Positions 43,453-52,830 of a stretch of DNA of 64,000 nt are shown here, in pieces. Location of the stretch: positions 310,001 to 374,000 of the forward strand of contig CP073692.1 of assembly GCA_018228665.1 (NCBI GenBank), written 5' to 3'. How positions within the stretch are numbered: the stretch's first letter is position 1; every line of letters begins with the position of its first letter. A program made the translations under genes and the position numbers. This DNA is from Faecalicatena sp. Marseille-Q4148 (GTDB taxonomy: Bacteria > Bacillota > Clostridia > Lachnospirales > Lachnospiraceae). Under the pieces are notes generated by a model. The model saw only the letters and a list, made by a program, of their open reading frames with translations. It was not told the DNA's origin and made no database searches.

Positions 43453-44496
43453 ATGATTTTATTTAACTGTGATTATAATGAAGGAGCCCATCCGCGTATT
43501 TTAGAGAAGTTAATAGAGACAAACATGGAGCAGCTTCCGGGGTACAGCGAGGATCACTATTGCGAGAAAGCCCGCGAAGAAATCCGCAGAGTCTGTGAAG
43601 CGCCTGATGCAGCAGTACACTTTTTGGTGGGAGGAACTCAGGCAAATTTAACAGTGATTGATGCCATTTTAAGAACACATCAGGCAGCACTCTGTGTGGA
43701 ATCCGGTCATATTAATGTGCATGAAACCGGATCAATTGAAGCTTGCGGTCACAAAGTTATGACAGTTCCGGGAAAAGATGGAAAAATCAGCGCAGCAGAT
43801 GTGTGCCGTGTTCATAAAACCCATTGGAGCGATGAGTCTTTTGAGCATATGACACAGCCGAAACTTGTGTATATTTCTCATCCGACAGAATACGGAACAC
43901 TGTATACAAAAAAAGAACTGGAAGAATTGAAGCAGGCATGCGAAGAATGCGGAATGTATCTGTTCCTTGACGGAGCAAGAATGGGATATGGACTTTGTGC
44001 GGAACATACCGATGTAACCCTCCCTGTGATTGCACAAAATACGGATGTATTCTATATTGGGGGAACGAAAGTAGGAGCGCTGTTTGGAGAGGCGGTCGTA
44101 TTTCCGAATCAGTCGTTAGCAGAGGATTTTCGCTATATCATAAAACAAAAAGGCGGAATGCTTGCGAAAGGGCGGTTTCTTGGAATCCAGTTTTTGGAAT
44201 TGTTCCGTGATGGGCTGTATTTTGAAATTTCCAAACATGCAATTGAGATGGCGATGATTTTGAAGCATGGCGTACAGGCACTTGGGATTCCGTTTTTTAT
44301 GGAAAGCGATACAAATCAGCAATTTCTGATTCTGCCGGAAGAAAAGATCCGTGCGCTGAGAGAAGAGTATCGTTTTGCCTATATTCAGCCATATGATGAG
44401 AATTCAGGTGTGATCCGATTCTGTACGAGCTGGGCAACAAAAGAATGTGATGTAAGAAAGCTTCTGGAAGATTTGGAGAAGCTTATGGCACAATAG
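43453..44496 (+). CDS. ltaE: Low-specificity L-threonine aldolase-type PLP enzyme
   Basis: This 347-aa fold-type I PLP enzyme matches the beta-eliminating lyase/threonine aldolase family. Features: FLVGGTQANLTVIDA (cofactor phosphate region), ESGHINVHETGSIEACGHKV, LFLDGARMGYGL with the cofactor Asp, and YIGGTKVGALFGEAVVF with the Schiff-base Lys. It would cleave threonine to glycine and acetaldehyde. GAAAGGAAGATACAA precedes the ATG. The related phenylserine or allo-threonine aldolases cannot be excluded. Confidence 0.9.
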   Translation: MILFNCDYNEGAHPRILEKLIETNMEQLPGYSEDHYCEKAREEIRRVCEAPDAAVHFLVGGTQANLTVIDAILRTHQAALCVESGHINVHETGSIEACGHKVMTVPGKDGKISAADVCRVHKTHWSDESFEHMTQPKLVYISHPTEYGTLYTKKELEELKQACEECGMYLFLDGARMGYGLCAEHTDVTLPVIAQNTDVFYIGGTKVGALFGEAVVFPNQSLAEDFRYIIKQKGGMLAKGRFLGIQFLELFRDGLYFEISKHAIEMAMILKHGVQALGIPFFMESDTNQQFLILPEEKIRALREEYRFAYIQPYDENSGVIRFCTSWATKECDVRKLLEDLEKLMAQ

Positions 44497-44513
44497 CAGA
44501 AGAGAGGAAATGC

Positions 44514-44855
44514 ATGATGAGATTTGTGACTGGTGGCGCATGCCAGGGAAAACATGCTTTTGTCAGTGGAAAATTTCCACAGGAGATGTGTATTACGATA
44601 AGGGAAGAGCAGATACTGGAAAATATGTCTGCCGGTATCGATACGATTTTGCAGCTTCAAAAAGAAATTGCAGAAGTTGAACTTTCAGGGGGACAGGCTA
44701 TCGTAATTATGAACGAAACCGGAAGCGGGATTACGCCTATGGAGCTATCCCAGAGAAAGCTTCGGGATGAGATGGGAAAGATTGGATGCGCCCTTGCGGC
44801 AGAAGCAGAAGAAGTGTATCGTGTCATTGCAGGAATTGGGATTCAGATTAAATAA
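44514..44855 (+). CDS. Short CobU-like nucleotide-binding protein
   Basis: This 113-aa protein resembles adenosylcobinamide kinase/guanylyltransferase (CobU) but is about 60 residues short. The P-loop is GGACQGKH (normally GGxxSGKS). The C-terminal half, VIMNETGSGITPMELSQRKLRDEMG and YRVIAGIGIQIK, matches the CobU region where VxxEVGxGIVP, FRD and the C-terminal VAGxP-K occur. The middle segment with the CobU guanylation His is missing or reduced. No other cobalamin genes are in the window, so a cobamide role is uncertain. AGAGGAAATGC precedes the start; it follows ltaE by 17 bases. Confidence 0.7.
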   Translation: MMRFVTGGACQGKHAFVSGKFPQEMCITIREEQILENMSAGIDTILQLQKEIAEVELSGGQAIVIMNETGSGITPMELSQRKLRDEMGKIGCALAAEAEEVYRVIAGIGIQIK

Positions 44856-44884
44856 AATAGCTGCAGGAAGTTCCTGTATCATAT

Positions 44885-44922
44885 AAAATCAGCCGGCGCT
44901 TAACGCTTCCGGCTGATTTTTT
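44885..44922. terminator. Terminator between the CobU-like gene and the permease gene
   Basis: AAAATCAGCCGG and CCGGCTGATTTT are exact inverse complements with T runs at both ends in each orientation; it serves the convergent transcripts. Confidence 0.9.
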
Positions 44923-44933
44923 GTTTGACTTTA

Positions 44934-46262
44934 TTATGATTTTTTTGTTTTCGTTATCTGCTCTTTCGGAAGAATGGTGTTTAAAAGAATTGCCATGATC
45001 GTTGTAACGACTACCGGGGATTTTCCGAAAACAGTCGTTACCCATGCCGGAAAGTGCGCAAGAGAATCAGAACATTGTGTAATTCCCATGCCGAGAGCAA
45101 CGGAAAGACCGACAATAGAAGTATTACGGTAAGTTAATGGCTGCTGTACAACTAACTTGATTCCGGTCATAGCAATTGTTGCGAATACAGAGATGGTAGC
45201 TCCGCCCAGTACACACTGTGGAATGGTTGTTAAAAGGGCAGAAAATTTTGGCATCAGTCCGGCAAAGAGGATGATGACCGCTGCAAGACCGAGAACAATT
45301 CGATTGACAACTTTTGTGGAAGCAACAATACCAACATTCTGGCTGAAGGTTGCGGTAGGAAGACCGCCAAAAAGAGCACCGAAAATATTTGTACAGCCGT
45401 AAGCAACAATGCCTCCGGAGAGTTCTTTGTCTGTTGGCTCGCGGTCGAGACCGCCGCCTGTAGTTGCGGAAAAGTCACCGATTGCCTGAACGGAATTGAT
45501 TACAAAGAGCAGCACGATCGTAATGATAGCGGAAGGTTCAAATTTTAATCCAAAATGCAGCGGACTTGGAATCTGAAACAGGCCGGCTTCTGAAACTGCT
45601 GAAAAATTAATCATTCCAAAACATGCAGAAACAAGATAACCAATAATCATTCCAATAAGAATGGAAGAAAGTTTCAGAAAACCTGTTGCAAAATGGTTTA
45701 AAGCAATTACGACTGCGAGGGTAATTCCTGCCACAAGCCAGTTTTGCCAGGAACCGTAATCCGGTGAAGATGCGCCTCCGGCCATATATTTGACTGCAGT
45801 CGGGTAGAGTGAAAGACCGATCGTAAATACAACAGTTCCGGTAATAAGCGGCGGGAAAAGGATTCGAAGCTTTTTGATAAAAAGTCCGACAAAGATCGCG
45901 GCGAATCCTCCGATCAGCTGCGCTCCCAAAATAGTTCCGATATCATAGCTGCCTGCAATTGCCTGCATACTCGGCAGATAGGCAAAGCTGACACCCATGA
46001 TGACCGGCAGACCGGAGCCGAGCTTTCCGCCAAGCGGAAAGAGCTGGATCAAAGTGGAAATGGCAGCGATAAAGAGAGCTGCCTGAACAAGAATGACTTT
46101 ATCAGTGCCACTTAGACCGGCTACACCGGAGATGACAATAGCAGGCGTCACACAACCGACAATCATTGCTACTACATGCTGCAGAGCAAGGGGAAAAGCC
46201 TGAGATAATTTCGGCATTCCGTTCAGTTCAAAAACAGAAGCATATTGTTTCTTTGCATTCAT
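44934..46262 (-). CDS. Xanthine/uracil permease, NCS2 family
   Basis: This 442-aa membrane protein of the nucleobase:cation symporter-2 family, probably 14 transmembrane spans, has the family signatures: PLALQHVVAMIVGCVTPAIVISG near the N-terminus, QLFPLGGKLGSGLPVIMGVSFAYLP, and SVQAIGDFSATTGGGLDREPTDKELSGG with the substrate-binding Glu/Gly motif. It is likely a purine (xanthine or urate) importer given xpt upstream and the xanthine-dehydrogenase genes across the divergent region. AGAGGAATCTTAT precedes the ATG. It has its own promoter at 46340-46369. Confidence 0.92.
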   Translation of the reverse strand: MNAKKQYASVFELNGMPKLSQAFPLALQHVVAMIVGCVTPAIVISGVAGLSGTDKVILVQAALFIAAISTLIQLFPLGGKLGSGLPVIMGVSFAYLPSMQAIAGSYDIGTILGAQLIGGFAAIFVGLFIKKLRILFPPLITGTVVFTIGLSLYPTAVKYMAGGASSPDYGSWQNWLVAGITLAVVIALNHFATGFLKLSSILIGMIIGYLVSACFGMINFSAVSEAGLFQIPSPLHFGLKFEPSAIITIVLLFVINSVQAIGDFSATTGGGLDREPTDKELSGGIVAYGCTNIFGALFGGLPTATFSQNVGIVASTKVVNRIVLGLAAVIILFAGLMPKFSALLTTIPQCVLGGATISVFATIAMTGIKLVVQQPLTYRNTSIVGLSVALGMGITQCSDSLAHFPAWVTTVFGKSPVVVTTIMAILLNTILPKEQITKTKKS

Positions 46263-46339
46263 ATAAGATTCCTCTCATTTCTAAAAATATTTGTAAATGC
46301 AGAATAGATTTACACAGGATATAACATATCCATGCCTAA

Positions 46340-46369
46340 AGTATAAAAAAATCTGTTGGAAAATGTCAA
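46340..46369 (-). promoter_or_regulatory. Promoter of the NCS2 permease gene
   Basis: On the minus strand: TTGACA (46364-46369), 18 bp and TATACT (46340-46345). No purine-riboswitch core is present in the ~70-base leader. Confidence 0.8.
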
Positions 46370-46417
46370 TGAATCGGAAAGAAACAGATTATGATAAATA
46401 GTTATAAATATTAATAA

Positions 46418-46439
46418 GCGGCACTCATAAAAGCGCCGC
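46418..46439 (-). terminator. Weak terminator-like hairpin after xpt
   Basis: GCGGC/GCCGC form a 5-bp stem in the 267-bp gap between xpt and the permease gene; on the minus strand it is followed by TTATTAATATTT. It is short, so the assignment is tentative. Confidence 0.4.
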
Positions 46440-46529
46440 CTCACTGTGTTTTGATAAAAATACAGAAAAAACATCTAAAAGATGCTTCCTATTATTTAGA
46501 GATTAGAGATGACAGGTCATTTGCAAAAT

Positions 46530-47099
46530 TTAGCGAAAAATCAAACTATCATCGGTCATGGAATCTACGATCGCCAGTGATTCTACCCGGACGCCCTGTT
46601 CACGCACTTTGTCTCCGCCTTTTTGAAATCCTTTTTCAATAACGATTCCCGCACCTTCAATAGAAGCGCCGGCTTCTTTCACAAGTTCAATGAGCCCAAG
46701 CAGTGCACAACCATTTGCAAGGAAATCATCGATGATCAAAACATGGTCATCTTCGTTGAGAAATTTTTTAGAAAGAATCACATCATAGACACGTTTGTGT
46801 GTGAATGATTCTACTTTGCTGTGATATACTTCACCGTCAATATTGATGCTCTGTGTCTTTTTGGCGAAAATCACAGGTACATGGAAATACTGGGCAGCAA
46901 TGCAGGCGATTCCGATACCGGATGCTTCAATAGTCAGAATCTTTGTGATCTTATCACTTGGGAAACGGCGGCGAAATTCCTTGCCGATCTCATTGATCAG
47001 ATCAATGTCCATCTGATGATTTAAAAAACTGTCCACTTTCAGGACATTTCCAGGCTTGATGACGCCATCTTTTAAAATACGTTCTTTTAAGAGCTGCAT
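46530..47099 (-). CDS. xpt: Xanthine phosphoribosyltransferase
   Basis: This 189-aa enzyme converts xanthine and PRPP to XMP. It begins [29 protein letters not shown], as in Firmicutes Xpt, with [26 protein letters not shown] and the PRPP-binding [16 protein letters not shown] near residue 120. It pairs functionally with the permease downstream. Promoter at 47152-47180. The leader of about 50 bases is too short for the guanine riboswitch usually seen in front of this gene. Confidence 0.95.
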   Translation of the reverse strand: MQLLKERILKDGVIKPGNVLKVDSFLNHQMDIDLINEIGKEFRRRFPSDKITKILTIEASGIGIACIAAQYFHVPVIFAKKTQSINIDGEVYHSKVESFTHKRVYDVILSKKFLNEDDHVLIIDDFLANGCALLGLIELVKEAGASIEGAGIVIEKGFQKGGDKVREQGVRVESLAIVDSMTDDSLIFR

Positions 47100-47151
47100 A
47101 GTTACTATATCCCTTCTGAAATCTAAAATGTTAAAATTAAATTTACTTTAC

Positions 47152-47180
47152 ATAATACGCTATCAGTTTTCGATTTTCAA
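47152..47180 (-). promoter_or_regulatory. Promoter of xpt
   Basis: On the minus strand: TTGAAA (47175-47180), 17 bp and TATTAT (47152-47157). Confidence 0.75.
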
Positions 47181-47270
47181 TCTTTTTTTTCATAGTTTGA
47201 CAAAATATATGATAATCTGACAGAGAGAACTTGACTTTTTTCGGGAATTTTGATTTCAGGGATAAATATA

Positions 47271-47299
47271 TTGTAGACAGAAAGAGAATATGGTATTAT
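47271..47299 (+). promoter_or_regulatory. Promoter of the xanthine-dehydrogenase operon
   Basis: TTGTAG (47271-47276), 17 bp and TATTAT (47294-47299). It lies ~80 bases before the xdhB start and is divergent from the xpt promoter. Confidence 0.6.
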
Positions 47300-47378
47300 G
47301 GATTAAGGTATGGGCTGATTTATTTTACGAGAATAAATGGCCTTTTTGTACGATGTGAGGAGAACAAGGAGGAATATC

Positions 47379-48155
47379 TTGATTACTATTCAGAATTATG
47401 TAAAAGCAACGAGCCTTGAAGAGGCATATGAATTGAATCAGAAACGATCCTGCCGGATTCTTGGCGGAATGATGTGGATGCGTCTTGGAACTGCCAATGT
47501 GCAGACGGTTGTAGATTTGTCCGGGCTGGGGCTGGATCAAATAGAAGAAACAGAAGAAGAATTTTCCATTGGATGTATGGTAAGCCTGCGGGAAATGGAA
47601 ATTCATCAGGGACTGAATAAATATTTTCACGGTGCGATTGCTGATTGCGTGAAAGACATTATCGGAGTTCAATTCCGAAATCAGGCAACGATAGGTGGTT
47701 CTGTATTTGGAAGATTTGGTTTTTCAGATGTCCTGACATGCCTTCTGGCGCTGGATACTTCTGTGGAACTTTATAAGGGCGGTTTAGTTCCGCTTGCGGA
47801 ATTTATTAAAATGAAACGGGACAACGATATTTTAGTGCGGATCCGGATTCGAAAAGATGGAAGAAGCATCTGTTATTTAGCGGAACGGATCGCAAAAACA
47901 GATTTTCCGGTAATTGCAGCAGCTGCAGCTGTGAAAGGAAATCAAGTTTTTGTTTCGATTGGTGCAAGACCGATGAAGGCAGCGCTGTTTCAGACAGAAC
48001 TTGCTGAATATACGGAAGAAGCGATCCGTGGCTGTGCAAAAGCGGCCGCTCAGTCTATGACATATGGAAGTAATATGCGCGGCAGTGAAACATATCGCCG
48101 TCATCTGGCAGAAGTCTGTGTAAGAAGAGCTTTGGAAAAAGCGGCAGAACAATAG
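47379..48155 (+). CDS. xdhB: Xanthine dehydrogenase-type hydroxylase, FAD-binding subunit
   Basis: This 258-aa protein starts at TTG 47379, six bases after AAGGAGG; the frame is open further upstream but without a ribosome binding site. The FAD-binding PCMH-type fold is shown by RILGGMMWM near residue 28 (variant of the AGGTDL pyrophosphate motif), VQFRNQATIGGSVFGRFGFSDVL (the canonical RNxATIGGN segment) and a CO_deh_flav_C-type end. It is subunit one of a three-gene molybdenum hydroxylase with the [2Fe-2S] and molybdopterin subunits that follow. Confidence 0.9.
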   Translation: MITIQNYVKATSLEEAYELNQKRSCRILGGMMWMRLGTANVQTVVDLSGLGLDQIEETEEEFSIGCMVSLREMEIHQGLNKYFHGAIADCVKDIIGVQFRNQATIGGSVFGRFGFSDVLTCLLALDTSVELYKGGLVPLAEFIKMKRDNDILVRIRIRKDGRSICYLAERIAKTDFPVIAAAAAVKGNQVFVSIGARPMKAALFQTELAEYTEEAIRGCAKAAAQSMTYGSNMRGSETYRRHLAEVCVRRALEKAAEQ

Positions 48156-48162
48156 GAGGAGA

Positions 48163-48642
48163 ATGATGGAACTGCATTTTATTTTAAACGGAAAACCGGT
48201 AGAGGCGCTGATCAAAGCAGATACAATCCTTCTTGATCTTTTGCGTGATATGGGATGCTACAGCGTGAAGCGTGGTTGTGATACAACCGGCTGTGGTCTC
48301 TGTACAGTACTGTTGGAAGAAAAACCGATTTTATCCTGTGCGATGCTGGCGGCGCGAGTAGAGGGGAAACATGTCGTAACGCTGGAAGGAATGAAAGAAG
48401 AGGCAGAGCGTTTCGGGAAGTTTTTGGCAGCGGAAGGTGCCGAACAGTGCGGTTATTGTACGCCGGGAATGATTATGAATATATTTGCTATGGAGCGCGA
48501 ACTTGTGCATCCGACAGAGGAGGAAATCAAAGCGTATCTGGCAGGAAATCTCTGTCGCTGCAGTGGATATATGGGGCAGCTTCGGGCAATTACAAAATAC
48601 TTAAACAGAGAGGAGGTTTCTGCAGATGAAAGTGGTAAATAA
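48163..48642 (+). CDS. xdhC: Xanthine dehydrogenase-type hydroxylase, [2Fe-2S] subunit
   Basis: This 159-aa protein has both iron-sulfur motifs: the N-terminal plant-ferredoxin type (CYSVKRGCDTTGCGLCTVLL near residue 37) and the C-terminal helical domain (CGYCTPGMIMN and NLCRCSGYMGQLRAI). It relays electrons from the molybdenum centre to FAD. AATAGGAGGAGA precedes ATG 48163 (or 48166). Its end overlaps the next gene by 17 bases. The symbol follows the subunit convention and must not be confused with the XdhC maturation factor at 52812. Confidence 0.94.
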   Translation: MMELHFILNGKPVEALIKADTILLDLLRDMGCYSVKRGCDTTGCGLCTVLLEEKPILSCAMLAARVEGKHVVTLEGMKEEAERFGKFLAAEGAEQCGYCTPGMIMNIFAMERELVHPTEEEIKAYLAGNLCRCSGYMGQLRAITKYLNREEVSADESGK

Positions 48643-50911
48643 AGCGATTCCGAAAGTAGATGCGAAGGCCATTGTAACAGGAAAGCCGATCTATACAGAT
48701 GATCTGGCGCCAAAAGACTGCCTTGTGATCAAATTACTGCGAAGTCCTCATGCACATGCAGTAATTCGTTCAATTGATACATCAAGAGCGGAGTGTGTTC
48801 CGGGAATTGAAAAGATTTTTACCTATCAGGATTGTCCGGGAACGCGATTTACTTTAGCAGGTCAGACGTATCCGGAACCAAGTCCCCATGACCGTTTGAT
48901 TCTGGATCGCCATGTGCGGTTTGTCGGAGATCCGGTGGCGATTATTGCAGGAAAGGATGAGGCCTGCATAAAGAAAGCAATGCGGCTGATAAAAGTGGAG
49001 TATGATCTGTTGGAACCAATTCTTGATTTCCATGAAGCGAAAGATCATCCGGTGCTGATTCATCCGGAGGAAAACTGGGAAGCGCTTTGTCCGGTAGGTG
49101 CAGACAATAAAAGAAATCTTTGCGCGCATGAGGAATGTGGCGACGGAGATGTGGAACAGGTGTTATCAGAATGTGACTATGTAGTCGATGAAGTTTATCA
49201 CACAAAAGCCAATCAGCAGGCGATGATGGAGAACTTTTGCGCCTACTCCTATATGGACACTTATGAGAGACTGACGGTCGTATCTTCTACGCAGGTACCT
49301 TTTCATGTGCGAAGAATTCTTGGAATTGCACTGGAGATTCCAAAGTCTAAAGTGCGGATTGTAAAACCTCGTATCGGCGGAGGATTTGGAGCAAAACAGA
49401 CGGCAGTTATGGAGATTTATCCTGCATTTGTTACATGGATGACAGGGAAACCATCGAAACTCGTATTTACAAGAGAAGAATCTATGACGGCGTCTTCTCC
49501 GCGGCATGAGATGGAGATGCATGTACGGGTTGGAGCAGACAGGAATGGCCGTATTCGTGCGATTGATCTGTATACACTGTCAAATACAGGCGCATATGGA
49601 GAACATGGTCCGACAACAGTAGGATTATCAGGACACAAATCCATTCCATTATACGGTAAGCTGGATGCGTTCCGCTTCAATTATGATGTTGTATATACAA
49701 ATGTTATGTCAGCAGGGGCCTATCGTGGATACGGGGCAACGCAGGGGATTTTTGCAGTAGAATCTGCAGTGAATGAGCTGGCAGAAAAAATGGGTGTGGA
49801 TCCGGTAAAACTTCGAGAAGAAAATATGGTCCGGGAAGGACAGATTATGCCTGCTTATTATGGAGAGCGGACAGATAGCTGTGCGCTTGACCGCTGTATG
49901 GAACGGGCGAAAGAAATGATTGGCTGGAATGATAAATATCCGTATCGCGATATGGGAAATGGAAAAGTACGCGGCGTCGGTGTGGCAATGGCAATGCAGG
50001 GGTCTGGTATTTCAAATGTAGATACCGGTTCTGTAACGCTGAAAGTGAATGATGATGGCTTCTACAGCCTGATGATCGGGGCAACGGATATGGGAACCGG
50101 ATGTGATACCATTCTGGCTCAGATGGCATCTGACTGTATGGACTGTGATATGGATAATATTATCGTATCAGGAGTTGATACAGATGTGTCACCGTATGAC
50201 TGTGGTTCTTATGCTTCCAGTACAACCTATGTGACAGGAATGGCAGTTATGAAAGCGAGTACAGAACTTCGGGAGCGGATCACAAGACGCGGTGCAAAGA
50301 TGCTTCAGTGCGCCCAGGAAGAAGTGGAATTTAATGGAGCGTCTGTTGTATGTTTAAAAACAGGAGAGCAGGTTACTTTGAAAGAACTGGCAAATGCATC
50401 TCTCTGTGCGAATGATGAAGCGCTTGAAGTAACAGCAGCCCATTATTCTCCGACGTCACCGCCGCCATTTATGGTTGGTATGGCAGAAGTCGAAGTAGAC
50501 ATGGAGACAGGAAAAGTAACACCGGTTGATTATGTGGCAGTAGTAGACTGCGGAACCGTTATTAATCCGTCTCTTGCGCGCGTGCAGACGGAAGGCGGGA
50601 TTGCTCAGGGAATCGGTATGGCTCTTTATGAAGATGTTGTATATAATGCAAAAGGAAAAGATCTTAGCAATTCCTTTATGCAGTACAGGATTCCGACAAG
50701 GCTGGATGTAGGAGAAATCCGTGTTGATTTTGAGAGCAGTTATGAGCCAAGCGGTCCGTTTGGAGCAAAGTCTATTGGTGAGATTGTAATCAATACGCCG
50801 TCTCCGGCGATTGCAAGTGCCATCAGCCATGCGACAGGAGGACATTTCCGGGAACTTCCGATTACACCGGAGAAAGTATACTGCGCGATGCAGAAAGAGA
50901 AAGCACAGTAA
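48626..50911 (+). CDS. xdhA: Xanthine dehydrogenase-type hydroxylase, molybdopterin-binding subunit
   Basis: This 761-aa catalytic subunit has an N-terminal Ald_Xan_dh hammerhead domain (VTGKPIYTDDLAP, LLRSPHAHA) and two molybdopterin-binding domains with RIGGGFGAKQ (near residue 250), GAYRGYGATQG, GATDMGTGCDTILAQ and, at the end, GPFGAKSIGEIVINTPSP with the catalytic Glu. The neighbouring YqeC/YqeB/XdhC-type genes are characteristic of selenium-dependent molybdenum hydroxylases, so purine or xanthine hydroxylation with a selenium-modified Mo centre is likely. Exact substrate not determined. No in-frame UGA selenocysteine is present or expected. Confidence 0.92.
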   Translation: MKVVNKAIPKVDAKAIVTGKPIYTDDLAPKDCLVIKLLRSPHAHAVIRSIDTSRAECVPGIEKIFTYQDCPGTRFTLAGQTYPEPSPHDRLILDRHVRFVGDPVAIIAGKDEACIKKAMRLIKVEYDLLEPILDFHEAKDHPVLIHPEENWEALCPVGADNKRNLCAHEECGDGDVEQVLSECDYVVDEVYHTKANQQAMMENFCAYSYMDTYERLTVVSSTQVPFHVRRILGIALEIPKSKVRIVKPRIGGGFGAKQTAVMEIYPAFVTWMTGKPSKLVFTREESMTASSPRHEMEMHVRVGADRNGRIRAIDLYTLSNTGAYGEHGPTTVGLSGHKSIPLYGKLDAFRFNYDVVYTNVMSAGAYRGYGATQGIFAVESAVNELAEKMGVDPVKLREENMVREGQIMPAYYGERTDSCALDRCMERAKEMIGWNDKYPYRDMGNGKVRGVGVAMAMQGSGISNVDTGSVTLKVNDDGFYSLMIGATDMGTGCDTILAQMASDCMDCDMDNIIVSGVDTDVSPYDCGSYASSTTYVTGMAVMKASTELRERITRRGAKMLQCAQEEVEFNGASVVCLKTGEQVTLKELANASLCANDEALEVTAAHYSPTSPPPFMVGMAEVEVDMETGKVTPVDYVAVVDCGTVINPSLARVQTEGGIAQGIGMALYEDVVYNAKGKDLSNSFMQYRIPTRLDVGEIRVDFESSYEPSGPFGAKSIGEIVINTPSPAIASAISHATGGHFRELPITPEKVYCAMQKEKAQ

Positions 50912-50913
50912 AA

Positions 50914-52332
50914 ATGAACGGAAAGATACATGTGATTCTGCTGGCAGCAGGAAACAGCATAAGATTCGGCAGCAACAAACTGCTGTATAAAATAGATGGG
51001 AAACCGCTCTATCAGTTTCTTCCTGATACATTAAAGGAAGTGCAAAGCTGTGATGGAGTACACTGTATTGTAAGTCAATATAAAGAAATTCTTGAACAGA
51101 TGGCAGAGCGCGGGTACCACTGTGTAAAAAATAACAAGCCGGAAGATGGGATTGCCCATTCTATCCGGCTTGGAATCGAATATCTGGAAGAAATCGGTGT
51201 TCTTATGAAAGAAGATGCGATTTTATTTGGCGTCTGTGATCAGCCTTATGTGCTGGCGGAAACGATCGAAGGATTGCTGGAATCTTACCGGGAAAGTAAA
51301 AAGGGACTGGGATGTCTCTGCAAAGACGGAAGACTTGGGAATCCGGCTGTATTTGGAGCAGCCTATGCGAATGAATTGAAGGCGTTGACAAAGGATCAGG
51401 GAGGCAAGAAGGTCATTCGCAGACATTTAGAGGATCTCTGCCGGTGGGAAGCGGCTTCTGCACTGGAGCTGGAAGATATTGATTGCAAAGAAGCGTTGAA
51501 TCTGGTTCCAAATATAAGGAAAGGGCAGAAAAAAGATCTGTATTTCCGCATCCCGGAATCATTGGATACACTTTGGAAAAACAAAAGAATGTCACAGCAG
51601 CGCACGCCGTTTTATGGTTATAGAAAACGCGGCGGTATGAAAGAATTTCTGCAGTATACCGGATTGTCAGAAGTTACAAAAGCAACCGTTGCGCTTGTCG
51701 GTGCAGGGGGGAAAACAACGTTTGCTTATAGACTGGCGGAAGCATTTCGATCAGAGGGAAAGCCGGTACTTGTCAGCACAACAACCCACATGAGAGAGAC
51801 AAAAGAACACTGCTTTATATGGCGGGAAGAGCTATCAGCAGAGGTTCAGTTAAAAAGTTTGAAAGAATGTATAAGAACTCCGGAAGTTTGGACAGCAGGG
51901 AGAAAGGCAGAAGGCGGAAAGATTAAAAGTCTGCCGGAAGAGGTGTTGGAAGAACTTAGGAAATGGGAGATGATTCTCATTTTGGAGGCAGACGGAGCAA
52001 AAGAACGTCTTGTGAAGATGCCGGCAGAACATGAACCGGTGATTCCAAAGGGAACAGACTTGGTAGTTGGACTGACGAGCCAGATGGCGATTGGACAGAA
52101 AGTAGGAACAGCCCACCGACCGGAACTTGTGAAAGCATTTCTGGGAAAAACGGAAGAAGAACTTCTGACAGAAGACGACTTGTTTTTGATTATGACAAGT
52201 AGCAAAGGACTTAAGAAAAATGTATCCGGTATGTTTCTTCCGGTATTGAATCGGTGTCCAAAAGATTGGTGTCCGAAAGAGAAACAAAACTGGGCAGAGC
52301 AGGGAATCATTTTGTGTGAAGAAATGGAGTGA
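50914..52332 (+). CDS. Fused MocA-type nucleotidyltransferase and YqeC (selenium-dependent hydroxylase accessory protein)
   Basis: This 472-aa protein has two modules. Residues 1-~195 form a MobA/MocA-like NTP transferase (VILLAAGNSIRFGSNKLLYKIDGKPLY, CDQPYVLAETIEGLL), which would attach CMP to molybdopterin. Residues ~240-472 form YqeC, a P-loop protein (LVGAGGKTTFAYRLAEAF, VLVSTTTHM, LEADGAKERLVKMPAEHEPVIP) linked in comparative genomics to selenium-dependent molybdenum hydroxylases. The gene starts two bases after xdhA. The fusion links cofactor maturation with the selenium-specific step. Confidence 0.9.
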   Translation: MNGKIHVILLAAGNSIRFGSNKLLYKIDGKPLYQFLPDTLKEVQSCDGVHCIVSQYKEILEQMAERGYHCVKNNKPEDGIAHSIRLGIEYLEEIGVLMKEDAILFGVCDQPYVLAETIEGLLESYRESKKGLGCLCKDGRLGNPAVFGAAYANELKALTKDQGGKKVIRRHLEDLCRWEAASALELEDIDCKEALNLVPNIRKGQKKDLYFRIPESLDTLWKNKRMSQQRTPFYGYRKRGGMKEFLQYTGLSEVTKATVALVGAGGKTTFAYRLAEAFRSEGKPVLVSTTTHMRETKEHCFIWREELSAEVQLKSLKECIRTPEVWTAGRKAEGGKIKSLPEEVLEELRKWEMILILEADGAKERLVKMPAEHEPVIPKGTDLVVGLTSQMAIGQKVGTAHRPELVKAFLGKTEEELLTEDDLFLIMTSSKGLKKNVSGMFLPVLNRCPKDWCPKEKQNWAEQGIILCEEME

Positions 52333-52338
52333 AGGGGT

Positions 52339-52830
52339 ATGCGAGCAGCGATTATTACAGCGAGTACGAAGGGATATCAGAATCTCCGGGAAGATTTAAG
52401 TGGTCCGGAGATTGAAAAATTATTGGTGGAAGCTGGGTTTCAGGTAGTTTCTGCAAAGATTTTACCGGATGACAGAAATCTGCTGGGAGAAGAAATGCGC
52501 CGAATCGCGGATGAAGGATTGGCGGAATTACTTCTGACAACGGGAGGAACCGGATTTGCGCCAAGTGATGTAACGCCGGAGGCGACAGAAGATGTGGCAG
52601 AGAAGCTGGTTCCGGGGATTCCGGAGGCAATGCGTTATTACAGTATGCAGTTTACAAAACGGGCTATGTTAAGCAGAGCGCAGGCGGGAATTCGCAAACA
52701 GACATTGATTATTAACCTTCCGGGCAGTCCGAAAGCTGTCAGGGAGTGCTTAGAGTATATTTTACCGGAACTTACCCATGGAATTCAGATTATGACAGGA
52801 GAGACAGGAGAATGTGCGAGAACAAATTAA
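52339..52830 (+). CDS. mogA: MogA/MoaB family molybdopterin adenylyltransferase
   Basis: This 163-aa protein activates molybdopterin by adenylylation before molybdenum insertion. Motifs: AAIITASTKGYQNLREDLSGP at the N-terminus, LLLTTGGTGFAPSDVTPEAT near residue 65 and TLIINLPGSPKAVRECLEYILPEL. Whether it acts as MogA or as MoaB cannot be decided. It starts six bases after the MocA-YqeC fusion; its end overlaps the XdhC-family gene by 19 bases. Confidence 0.92.
   Translation: MRAAIITASTKGYQNLREDLSGPEIEKLLVEAGFQVVSAKILPDDRNLLGEEMRRIADEGLAELLLTTGGTGFAPSDVTPEATEDVAEKLVPGIPEAMRYYSMQFTKRAMLSRAQAGIRKQTLIINLPGSPKAVRECLEYILPELTHGIQIMTGETGECARTN

Noticed and set aside
47100..47230. Guanine/purine riboswitch upstream of xpt
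   Set aside because: A promoter (47152-47180) leaves a leader of only about 50 bases, and none of the conserved purine-aptamer loops can be found in it.
48626..50911. Selenocysteine in the molybdopterin subunit
   Set aside because: The frame has no internal TGA; in these enzymes selenium is a labile cofactor, not selenocysteine.
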